Part shown: positions 1 to 6,329 of the stretch, piece by piece | Layout: each line of letters starts with the position of its first letter | How positions within the stretch are numbered: position 1 is the first letter of the stretch | Assembly: GCA_964555675.1 (NCBI GenBank) | Contig: CAZKTU010000265.1 | Location: forward strand, 1 to 8,572 | Direction of reading: 5' to 3' | From: CAIWXH01 sp964555675 | GTDB lineage: Bacteria; Chloroflexota; Chloroflexia; Chloroflexales; Chloroflexaceae | DNA length: 8,572 bases | Notes under the pieces: model-generated | Seen by the model: the letters and a program-made list of their open reading frames with translations, nothing else | Databases searched by the model: none | Told to the model about the DNA's origin: nothing | Program-made: the position numbers and the translations under genes

Positions 1-1329
1 CTAGCCGCCATCGCCCAGGACGACGGTCACGCAGGCGCCGGCCCCGGGCTGGCTCGCGATATGCAAGCTGGCCTCGATCAGCGCGGCCCGCTCGTACATG
101 CCAAGCAGACCATAATGCCCGGCGGGCGGCTCGGCTGTGGCCGCGAAGCCGGCCCCATCATCGCGCACACAGAGGGTCACGCCGGGCTCGGTGGCGAGGC
201 TAACCCAGAGCGTATTGGCACGGGCGTGGCTGACAACATTGGCGATCGCCTCCTGGGCAATCCGATACAGCCCCTGCTCGATATCGGCGGCCAGTGGGGC
301 GCGCTCGGTCGGCAGGCTCAAGACCAGCGCGAGGCCCGCCCGTTCGGCGGCCGAGGCGGCGAGCCGCTCGATCGCCAGGACCAGCCCCAGGTCGTCGAGC
401 GGGGTCGCACGCAGCGACTGCAGCGCGCGCCTGGTCTCGTGCAGGCCGTTGCGCGTAGCCGCCAGGGCCTGTTCGAGCAACTGGCGAGCCACCTCGGGAT
501 CGGCCTGCCAGTAGACCCGCGCCGTCTCGAGCTGCACGGCCAGACTGCTAAGCGTATGGGCCAGGGTGTCGTGTAGCTCACGAGCCATGGCGTTGCGCTC
601 GCGGCTGACGGTGAGCTGCTCGAGCGTATCGGCGGCTTGCACCAGCCGGGCGTTGGCCGCCGCCAGGGCCTGGCGCTGCTCCTGCTCGGCCCGGCTGAGC
701 TGCCGCACAAAGGCGCCAATCGTCAGCAGTGCGGCCGAGAGGAAGCCGAAGGCCAGGAGGCCGCTCAGGCTGAGCGTGCGCACTGACGCAAAGAGCACCT
801 CGAAGGCGAGCAGGTTGAACAGACCCATGGCCAGGGCGAATTGGGCCACGTGGCGCAGGCGGTACTTCCAGCCGATCAGCACGGCCACGGTGGGCCAGAG
901 CAGCAGCCAGTGAGCGATGGCGACCACGTTGGCGAACGAACGGGGCTCGGCGAACATGGTCGCCAGGTCGAGCCGCAGCATGAGCAGCAGGATGGTCTGC
1001 GAGCCGAAGGCGGCGTAGATGAGCGCCACCGGCAAATATATAGCGCCCAGGCGCCGACGGAGCCAGGACGAAGAGAGATATGCGGCCAGGATCAGCGCGT
1101 GGCCGAGGTAGAGCAGCGAGCTCAGGCGCGTGACCGAGGTCAACTCGGACGTGAAGGGCAGCCCGAGGGCCAGCAGCGCCATCAGGAGGATCCAGAGATA
1201 GGCGAAGCGCCGAAAAGCCGGCAGTGGGTCGGGCTCATGGGGGAGTGGGGTCAGCATAGCCGCCCATGGTAGCACGCCGACCGCAGCGCGCAATTGATCC
1301 GCGTCATCGCCCGCCGTGATCGCCGTCAT
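1..1329 (-). CDS. Membrane sensor histidine kinase, NarL/LiaS-type (HisKA_3 + HATPase_c)
   Basis: This 442-residue kinase should autophosphorylate on a histidine and pass the phosphate to a NarL-type regulator. About six hydrophobic segments (roughly residues 42-60, 72-89, 95-119, 133-153, 161-182 and 187-207) form a membrane input domain with no large extracytoplasmic loop. A charged, probably coiled-coil stretch follows (208-247). The dimerisation helix carries the H-box RELHDTLAH with phospho-acceptor H253. The ATPase domain shows the N-box around N364 (QEAIANVVSHA), a G1 box DDGAGF (390-395) and a G2-like GLLGMYERA (407-415). The TAG stop is at bases 1-3. The chosen ATG at 1329 has only a weak Shine-Dalgarno; M25 (ATG at 1255-1257) is an alternative that keeps every helix. 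The likely partner is the regulator at 2283-2921 on the same strand, but a plus-strand lipoprotein gene separates them, so the kinase probably has its own promoter within 1330-1446. The ligand cannot be inferred. Confidence 0.93.
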   Translation of the reverse strand: MTAITAGDDADQLRAAVGVLPWAAMLTPLPHEPDPLPAFRRFAYLWILLMALLALGLPFTSELTSVTRLSSLLYLGHALILAAYLSSSWLRRRLGAIYLPVALIYAAFGSQTILLLMLRLDLATMFAEPRSFANVVAIAHWLLLWPTVAVLIGWKYRLRHVAQFALAMGLFNLLAFEVLFASVRTLSLSGLLAFGFLSAALLTIGAFVRQLSRAEQEQRQALAAANARLVQAADTLEQLTVSRERNAMARELHDTLAHTLSSLAVQLETARVYWQADPEVARQLLEQALAATRNGLHETRRALQSLRATPLDDLGLVLAIERLAASAAERAGLALVLSLPTERAPLAADIEQGLYRIAQEAIANVVSHARANTLWVSLATEPGVTLCVRDDGAGFAATAEPPAGHYGLLGMYERAALIEASLHIASQPGAGACVTVVLGDGG

Positions 1330-1446
1330 GCTTCGCCGGCCCCATGATGACAGAGTGCATACCCGCTCCTGACCTGCTGCACTACCCGCGCCGCGGCGCT
1401 TTTGTTATGCTGCCATGTATCTGCGACAACAGGAGGGACAGAGGAT
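1330..1446. promoter_or_regulatory. Divergent intergenic region between kinase and lipoprotein genes
   Basis: These 117 bases must hold the lipoprotein promoter and probably the kinase promoter. The visible elements are a 12-bp palindrome GCGCCGCGGCGC at 1388-1399, followed by TTTTG and a possible plus-strand -10 box TATGCT at 1406-1411 (4 of 6 consensus bases). I see no convincing -35 at the right spacing. The lipoprotein Shine-Dalgarno AGGAGG is at 1431-1436. The promoter assignment is tentative. Confidence 0.3.
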
Positions 1447-2202
1447 ATGGGCCGGATCGCACTCGTTTTGCTCACGCTCCTGCTAGCCGGCTGCGGCGGG
1501 CAGATCGGGCCGGGGAACGACCCGAACTTCAGCTTTTCGACCACACCCTCGCCCAGACCCGCGGGCAGCACCTGTCTCGGGCAAGGCGGTCCGAGCGTCG
1601 CGAAAGAGCTGATCAATGTCAGGACCTTCGAGATCGTTGTCGCAGGCGGCGCAAACCCAATGCCCGACGAGCAGTGGGCCGACTTCAGGCCGCGCCTACC
1701 CTGGATGAAGAACTCAACCCGCTTTCTGCTCTTCGATGACAGCTGCTTCTTTCGTTCGCCGGGCGCACCAGTCGACTGCGTCGGCGACGCCTGTGTCACG
1801 TTCATCGAGGAGTTCGATCATACCTGGCTGCTGCTAACCACACTCGACAACGCCACTTGCTTACCAGAAGCTTCGGGCTGCGTCCGCGACGAGATCCGGC
1901 CCGGTTTTGTGAGTGTAAGCTCAATCAGCAAGTGTCATCAGCTCACCTTCAGCGGCCCGACGATCTATGAGTTGAGCGACCCGGCCGGCAACCGCTACGT
2001 GATGCACGCGACGGCTACGGGTACGCCCGACACGACCACAGTGCAGCTACCAAACGGTTGGCAACTGCAGGCGAAGACGATCAGCGAACCCCTGGTCATC
2101 GAGCCGGTGGGCGACGGCGACGACTGCTACTACAATATTTTGCGCGACAACCTGCTGCAGAGCTATCACCAGTATGTCTACGCCGGCCCAAGCTGGCCCT
2201 GA
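1447..2202 (+). CDS. Secreted lipoprotein of unknown function
   Basis: This 251-residue protein starts with a textbook lipoprotein signal peptide: basic R3, a hydrophobic run (IALVLLTLLL) and lipobox LAGC, with C16 as the predicted lipidated residue. The mature protein should be anchored on the outer face of the membrane. After the anchor comes a Gly/Pro/Ser/Thr-rich linker, then a globular region with eight more cysteines (for example DDSCFF, DCVGDAC, NATCLPEASGC and SKCHQL), enough for four disulfides. I do not recognise the domain. The frame stays open upstream to an ATG at 1402, but 1447 is preferred because AGGAGG (1431-1436) lies ten bases before it and the signal peptide begins there. 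Base composition is lower than in neighbouring genes (32 of 60 bases G+C at both 1801-1860 and 1921-1980, against 40 of 60 at 4441-4500). The gene lies antisense between the two members of a two-component pair, so it may be a later insertion, or a surface protein linked to that sensor. Confidence 0.85.
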   Translation: MGRIALVLLTLLLAGCGGQIGPGNDPNFSFSTTPSPRPAGSTCLGQGGPSVAKELINVRTFEIVVAGGANPMPDEQWADFRPRLPWMKNSTRFLLFDDSCFFRSPGAPVDCVGDACVTFIEEFDHTWLLLTTLDNATCLPEASGCVRDEIRPGFVSVSSISKCHQLTFSGPTIYELSDPAGNRYVMHATATGTPDTTTVQLPNGWQLQAKTISEPLVIEPVGDGDDCYYNILRDNLLQSYHQYVYAGPSWP

Positions 2203-2282
2203 GCGCCACAAGGCTAAGGCAAGCGGAGAAGGCTCGCGCCATAAAGGGCCATGCGTGGCTCTCCGTAGCCGCAGCGTGCCGT

Positions 2283-2921
2283 TCAGCCCAGCCCATGGCG
2301 CAGCGCCAGCACAGCCGCCTGAGTGCGGTCGGCCACCTCGAGCTTGGCAAATAGGGCGCTGATATAGTTGCGCACCGTGCCCTCGGACAGATGCAACTGC
2401 GCCGCCATCTCGGCATTGGTCAGGCCGCGCGCCAACAGGCGCAGCACAGCCAACTCGCGCTCGCTCAGCTTCTCGGCCAGAGCGGCTGGCGCGAGCGGAG
2501 CAGGGCTCTGGGCGACCTGCCGCAGCAGCTTTCCGCCGACTGCCGGGTCGATGTAGCCCCCACCGGCGACGGTGCCGCGTACAGCCGCCACCAACTCCTC
2601 ACGGGCAGTGTCCTTGAGCAGATAGCCGGCGGCCCCTGCGCGTACGGCGTCGAACACCCACTCGTCGGCGTCGTAGGTGGTCAGCACGAGCACACGCGTG
2701 GTCGGGAAGTGGCGACAGATCTGGCGGGTAGCCTCGATCCCATTCATCACCGGCATCTTGAGGTCCATCAGCACGAGATCGGGGCTCACCGCGGCCACCA
2801 GGACGAGGGCCTCGGCGCCATGCTGGGCTGTACCGACGACCTCGATGTCGGGCTCGAGGCCGAGCATGAGCCGCAGGCCATCGCGCACCGTCGCCTGGTC
2901 ATCGCAGATCAAGACCCGCAT
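2283..2921 (-). CDS. NarL/FixJ-family response regulator (REC + LuxR-type HTH)
   Basis: This is a 212-residue DNA-binding response regulator of the normal length for the family. The receiver domain (about 1-120) has the acidic pair D7/D8, phospho-acceptor D53 in LMDLKMP, T81 in LTTYD and the conserved lysine K103 in LLKD. A short linker (about 130-148) leads to a GerE/LuxR helix-turn-helix (about 150-212) with the typical LSERELAVLRLLARGLTN and the recognition region LSEGTVRNYISAL. The start at 2921 is supported by a Shine-Dalgarno (AGGAG, the complement of 2928-2932) six bases upstream. It probably receives phosphate from the kinase at 1-1329, since both are on the minus strand and of matching classes. 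The usual tight overlap is missing because of the intervening lipoprotein gene. Targets could be the palindromes in the upstream divergent region, but that is inference. Confidence 0.95.
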   Translation of the reverse strand: MRVLICDDQATVRDGLRLMLGLEPDIEVVGTAQHGAEALVLVAAVSPDLVLMDLKMPVMNGIEATRQICRHFPTTRVLVLTTYDADEWVFDAVRAGAAGYLLKDTAREELVAAVRGTVAGGGYIDPAVGGKLLRQVAQSPAPLAPAALAEKLSERELAVLRLLARGLTNAEMAAQLHLSEGTVRNYISALFAKLEVADRTQAAVLALRHGLG

Positions 2922-3194
2922 CCGTCACTCCTGGCCCCTCGCGGTAATGCTCGGGACGGTCGCGGGCTACGCCAAGGTTGCGCCGCGCGCGGCAGACTGG
3001 AGCCAGGACTGCTCACCACAAAGCGCCGCGGCCTGTATGGTACCACAGGCGCGGGCGGAGGCTATAATGCGGTGGCGCCGCCGGGGCCGTCGACGGCCCG
3101 GCAACGGGGTGCGAATGCCACTGCGTGGCCTTGCGGCCCGCCGGTTTACCGGCCGGGGCTGCGCCCCACCATGCCGATCCCGAGGAGAAGGTAG
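2922..3194. promoter_or_regulatory. Divergent promoter region, regulator versus PLP-enzyme operon
   Basis: This 273-base gap separates the minus-strand regulator gene from the plus-strand operon. It contains a perfect TATAAT at 3063-3068 as a candidate plus-strand -10 box, with no good -35 at 16-18 bases. A TGGTACCA palindrome (3038-3045) flanked by CCTG (3032-3035) and CAGG (3046-3049) occupies the -35 area. A 16-bp perfect palindrome GGGCCGTCGACGGCCC lies at 3084-3099. A bulged G+C-rich hairpin has arms at 3133-3144 and 3149-3162 around a TTTA loop. The last two would lie in the 5' leader of an mRNA started from the TATAAT box. No protein-coding signal is convincing here. Confidence 0.4.
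3182..3187 (+). promoter_or_regulatory. Shine-Dalgarno for the PLP-enzyme gene
   Basis: GAGGAG lies seven bases before the ATG at 3195 and fixes that start. The longer open frame beginning at 3125 in another phase has no comparable signal and no family resemblance. Confidence 0.7.
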
Positions 3195-4143
3195 ATGCTA
3201 CGGATCGAGGAGCTCGACACGCCCGCCCTGATCGTCGACCTGGACCTGATGGAGGCCAATATCGCCGCGCTTATGGGCCGGCTGCGCACCTCGGGGGTGC
3301 GGGTGCGGCCCCATCTGAAGACCGCCAAGTGTCCCGAGGTCGCGCGCATCCTGGCCGCGGCGGGCGCGAGCGGCTTCTGCGTCGCCAAGCTGGGCGAGGC
3401 CGAGGTGATGGCCGCGGCNNNNNNNNNNNNNNNNNNNNNNNNNNNNNNNNNNNNNNNNNNNNNNNNNNNNNNNNNNNNNNNNNNNNNNNNNNNNNNNNNN
3501 NNNNNNNNNNNNNNNNNNGCTGCGGGAGCTGCCGCACCTGCGCCTCGTCGGCCTGCAGGGCTACGAGGGCCACCTCCAGCACGTCCCCGAGCAGGCCGAG
3601 CGCGAGCGACGGGTCGACGAGGCCATGGCCCGCCTCACCACGACCGCCGCGCTGCTGCGGGCCGACGGGCACGCCATCGAGGTCGTGACCACGGGCGGCA
3701 CCGGCACCTGCGAGCGCTGCGCCGCCACCCCCGGCGTCAGCGAGGTGCAGCCCGGCTCGTTCGTCTTCTTCGATCGGGCCTACCGCGACGCCCTCGGCCC
3801 CGCCAGCGGCTACGCCAACGCGCTGACGGTGCTGGCCACAGTGGTCAGCCGGCCGGCCGAGGGGCGGGCGGTGCTCGACGCCGGCCTCAAGGCCCTCTCG
3901 ACCGACATGGGCAACCCCGAGCCGGTAGGCCTTCCGGGGGTGCGCTACCGCCCCGGCGGCGACGAGCATGGCATCCTCGAGTGGGGGCCCGAGACGACGC
4001 CTGCGCTGGCCGTCGGCGACCAAGTGACGCTCATCCCCGGCCATATCGATACGACGGTCAACCTGCACGAGCATTATTATGTCCACCGCCACGGCGCAAT
4101 CGTGGCCGTCTGGACGATCGCCGCCCGCGGCAAGATCCAGTAG
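3195..4143 (+). CDS. PLP-dependent D-threonine aldolase-like enzyme, interrupted by assembly gap
   Basis: The N-terminal 74 residues (frame starting at 3195) and the C-terminal 207 residues (read from 3520 to the TAG at 4141) are two halves of one alanine-racemase-fold enzyme of the D-threonine aldolase / D-serine dehydratase-like family. The N-terminal half has LDTPALIVDLD and the PLP-lysine motif RPHLKTAK (K42). The C-terminal half has GLQGYEGHLQ, the phosphate-binding-type TTGGTGT, VQPGSFVFFD, LDAGLKALSTD and a C-terminal GHIDTTVNLHEHYY with the metal-ligand pair H-x-D. Known members cleave D-threonine or related beta-hydroxy-D-amino acids, or dehydrate D-serine, using PLP and a divalent metal. 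H-x-D resembles aldolases more than the H-x-C of zinc D-serine dehydratases. The halves are in different frames only because 100 placeholder N separate them. About 281 residues are visible against a usual 370-380, so roughly 90 are missing. It appears to be first gene of an operon with the flavoprotein and MOSC genes. Confidence 0.85.
3419..3518. other. Assembly gap (100 N) inside the PLP-enzyme gene
   Basis: Exactly 100 consecutive N, the conventional placeholder for a scaffold gap of unknown size. The coding phase upstream (codons starting at 3195 + 3n) and downstream (codons starting at 3520 + 3n) can only be joined if the true gap is a multiple of three, so 100 is not the real length. Confidence 0.97.
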
Positions 4144-4216
4144 CGCCCCCGTGTAACGCGGCCCGCGCGGCGAAGACTATGCCGGTGAGGAAGCTCCAGG
4201 GAAACGGAGGGCCAGC

Positions 4217-5596
4217 ATGGCTGAGGAGTTTGAGCTGATCATTATCGGCGCGGGGCAGGCCGGCGGACCGCTGGCGAGCGCATTTGCGCGCGCGGGGCGC
4301 AAGACCGCCCTGGTCGAGGCGACCCACGTCGGCGGCACCTGTATCAATGAGGGCTGCACCCCGACCAAGACCATGGTCGCCAGCGCCCGCGTCGCCCACC
4401 TCGCCCGTCGCGCCGCCGACTACGGCGTGTCCACCGGCGAGGTCAGCGTCGACCTCGAGGTGGTCAGACGCCGCAAACGCGAGATCGTGACGAGCTGGCG
4501 CGAGGGCAGCGAGGGCCGCCTGCAGCGCGACGGGGTCACGTTGCTCATGGGCGAGGGCCGCTTCGTCGATGCGAATACGGTGTCGGTCGCCCTGAACGAG
4601 GGCGGGACGCGCGAGCTGCGGGCCGCGACCATTGTGATCAACGCCGGCGCCCGCCCCGCCGTGCCCGAGCTGCCCGGCGTCGAAGGCGTCCCTTATCTCG
4701 ACTCGACCTCGATCATGGAGCTCGGGGCCGTGCCCGAGCACCTGCTGGTCCTGGGCGGGGGCTATATCGGCCTGGAGTTCGGCCAGATGTTCCGCCGCTT
4801 CGGCAGCCAGGTGACGATCGTCCAGCGCGGCGAGCGCCTGCTGGCCCGCGAGGACGCCGACATCGCCGATGCGGTCGCCCAGATTATGCGCGAGGAGGGG
4901 ATCGAGGTCTTGCTCGACAGCGCGGCCAGCAGCGTGGCCCGCGGCGCCGACGGCGGCGTCGCCCTGACGGTCAAAACCCCGGCGGGCGAGCGCGTGCTCG
5001 CGGGCTCGCACCTGCTCGTCGCGGCGGGCCGCACCCCCAATAGCGACCGGCTCGACCTCGCGGCGGCGGGCGTGGCCACCGACCGGCGCGGCAACATCGT
5101 GGTCGACGAGCGCCTCGCGACGAATGTCCCCGGCATCTACGCCCTGGGCGATATCAAGGGCGGCCCGGCCTTCACCCATATCTCGTACGACGACTTCCGC
5201 ATCCTCAAGGCCAACCTGCTCGACGGGGGCGCGCGGACCACCCGCGACCGGCTGACGCCGTACACCGTCTTCATCGATCCGCAGCTCGGGCGGGTCGGCC
5301 TGAGCGAGGAAGAGGCCCGCGAGCAGGGCCGCGCGATCAAGGTGGCCACCATGCCCATGAGCTCGGTGGCGCGGGCGATCGAGGTGGACGAGACCCGCGG
5401 CCTGATCAAGGCCGTGGTCGACGCCGAGAGCGGGCAGATCCTCGGCTTCACCATGCTGGGCCTCGAGGGCGGCGAGATTATGAGCGCCGTGCAACTGGCC
5501 ATGCTCGGCGGACTCCCCTACACGGCCCTGCGCGATGGGGTCTTCGCCCACCCGACCCTGGCCGAGGCCCTGAACAACCTGTTCGCGTCCCTGTGA
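4217..5596 (+). CDS. FAD-dependent pyridine nucleotide-disulfide oxidoreductase (MerA/RclA/Lpd-like)
   Basis: This 459-residue cytoplasmic flavoprotein has the full class I disulfide oxidoreductase plan. The FAD-binding GAGQAG (11-16) is followed by ribose-binding E34. The redox-active pair C42/C47 sits in GGTCINEGCTPTKT. The second dinucleotide fold has GGGYIG (180-185), and an ALGD motif (309-312) contacts FAD. A dimerisation domain (about 345-459) ends with H445-P-T...E450, the His-Glu pair that serves as the acid-base of these enzymes. Residues Q203-R204 stand where lipoamide dehydrogenases have an acidic residue, which suggests NADPH rather than NAD. FTHISYDDFRI resembles MerA/RclA-type members. 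It lacks the N-terminal metal-binding domain and C-terminal Cys-Cys of true mercuric reductase, and no 2-oxoacid dehydrogenase genes are nearby, so neither role is supported. The substrate is unknown. GGAGG at 4206-4210 sets the start. It lies 73 bases after the PLP gene and 68 before the MOSC gene. Confidence 0.92.
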   Translation: MAEEFELIIIGAGQAGGPLASAFARAGRKTALVEATHVGGTCINEGCTPTKTMVASARVAHLARRAADYGVSTGEVSVDLEVVRRRKREIVTSWREGSEGRLQRDGVTLLMGEGRFVDANTVSVALNEGGTRELRAATIVINAGARPAVPELPGVEGVPYLDSTSIMELGAVPEHLLVLGGGYIGLEFGQMFRRFGSQVTIVQRGERLLAREDADIADAVAQIMREEGIEVLLDSAASSVARGADGGVALTVKTPAGERVLAGSHLLVAAGRTPNSDRLDLAAAGVATDRRGNIVVDERLATNVPGIYALGDIKGGPAFTHISYDDFRILKANLLDGGARTTRDRLTPYTVFIDPQLGRVGLSEEEAREQGRAIKVATMPMSSVARAIEVDETRGLIKAVVDAESGQILGFTMLGLEGGEIMSAVQLAMLGGLPYTALRDGVFAHPTLAEALNNLFASL

Positions 5597-5664
5597 GGCA
5601 CGCTTTCGGTGCGCGCCTTTCATCGTCTCGGGGAGGCCAGGACGGCCTGGAAAGAGGAACTTCC

Positions 5665-6318
5665 ATGGAGCTGATTGCTGTTAGCGTCGGACAGCCGCGC
5701 ACGGTGCCCTGGCACGATAAGCCGGTCGAGACCGGCATCTTCAAGACGCCGGTGGACGGGCCGGTGATGGCGCGCACGCTCAATCTCGAGGGCGACCGCC
5801 AGGCCGACCTGAGCGTCCACGGCGGGGCCGATAAGGCGGTCTACGCCTACCCAATGGAGCACTACGCCTTCTGGCAGGCCGAGCTGCCCGAGCTGGCTTT
5901 TCCGTGGGGCGCCTTCGGCGAGAACCTGACGACGAGGGGGCTCAGCGAGGACGAGCTGCGTATCGGCGACCGGCTGCGCATCGGCCAGGCCGAGTTCGTG
6001 GTGACCCAGCCGCGCGTGCCCTGTTACAAGCTGGGTGTGCGCTTCGGGCGGCCCGACATGACCAAACGCTTCCTGGTCAGCCGGCGCAGCGGCTTCTATC
6101 TGGCGGTCGAGCGCGAGGGCCTGGTGGCCGCCGGCGACCCGATCGAACTGCTCGCCCGCGACGAGCAGGCGGCGAGCGTCGCCGACCTCTTCCGGCTCTA
6201 CGCCTTCGACAAAGACGACCGGGCGACCATGCGCCGCGCCCTGAACAGCCCGGGCCTGGCCGAGGGCTGGCGCGACTTTCTGGCGGGGCGGCTGGCCGAG
6301 CTCGAGGCGCAGGCCTGA
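5665..6318 (+). CDS. MOSC domain protein, YiiM-like (with C-terminal 3-alpha domain)
   Basis: This 217-residue protein matches the length and order of YiiM-type MOSC proteins. The MOSC core (about 20-165) includes LEGDRQADLSVHGGADKAVYAY (41-62 region), GAFGENLTT (82-90) and QPRVPCYKLGVRF, in which C120 is the family's conserved, presumed molybdenum-ligating cysteine. A helical 3-alpha-type tail (about 170-210, SVADLFRLYAF) follows. Characterised relatives are molybdenum-cofactor enzymes that reduce N-hydroxylated compounds such as 6-hydroxylaminopurine, taking electrons from a redox partner; that role here is by family only. The frame extends upstream to 5593 and would overlap the preceding gene. 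The ATG at 5665 is preferred because the conserved N-terminus MELIAVSVG begins there and AGAGGA lies just before it. The flavoprotein upstream could be a reductant for it, but that is speculation. No molybdenum-cofactor biosynthesis gene is in view. Confidence 0.9.
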   Translation: MELIAVSVGQPRTVPWHDKPVETGIFKTPVDGPVMARTLNLEGDRQADLSVHGGADKAVYAYPMEHYAFWQAELPELAFPWGAFGENLTTRGLSEDELRIGDRLRIGQAEFVVTQPRVPCYKLGVRFGRPDMTKRFLVSRRSGFYLAVEREGLVAAGDPIELLARDEQAASVADLFRLYAFDKDDRATMRRALNSPGLAEGWRDFLAGRLAELEAQA

Positions 6319-6329
6319 GCGCTCAGGCC
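6312..6329. repeat. Perfect 18-bp palindrome spanning two convergent stop codons
   Basis: GGCCTGAGCGCTCAGGCC is an exact inverted repeat with 9-base arms. It contains the TGA of the MOSC gene (6316-6318) and, symmetrically, the TGA of the sigma gene (complement of 6323-6325). It could act as a bidirectional termination or RNA-protecting hairpin, but neither strand has a following T-run, so intrinsic termination is uncertain. Confidence 0.6.

Noticed and set aside
2224..2265. Inverted repeat CGGAGA...TCTCCG between the convergent lipoprotein and regulator genes, as a terminator
   Set aside because: The arms are only six bases with a 30-base loop, there is no T-run, and the inner bases do not continue the pairing.
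2391..3194. Plus-strand open frame over the response regulator and upstream region
   Set aside because: It is antisense to a regulator with all receiver and helix-turn-helix signatures. The translation has no domain-like features.
3125..3688. Plus-strand open frame crossing the N gap in a third phase
   Set aside because: It has no ribosome binding site, its translation is Arg/Gly/Ala-rich, and the other two phases carry the conserved halves of the PLP enzyme on either side of the gap.
4058..5623. Long minus-strand open frame (521 codons) opposite the PLP-enzyme tail and flavoprotein genes
   Set aside because: It is a mirror of the strongly G+C-biased coding strand. The plus strand encodes a complete recognisable flavoprotein, and the minus translation is low-complexity Arg/Ala/Gly/His-rich with no family signature.
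5597..5650. Small hairpins (GCAC...GTGC and CCAGG-ACGG-CCTGG) between the flavoprotein and MOSC genes
   Set aside because: The stems are four to five bases, expected by chance at this G+C content, with no T-tail. I treat the spacer as ordinary intra-operon sequence.
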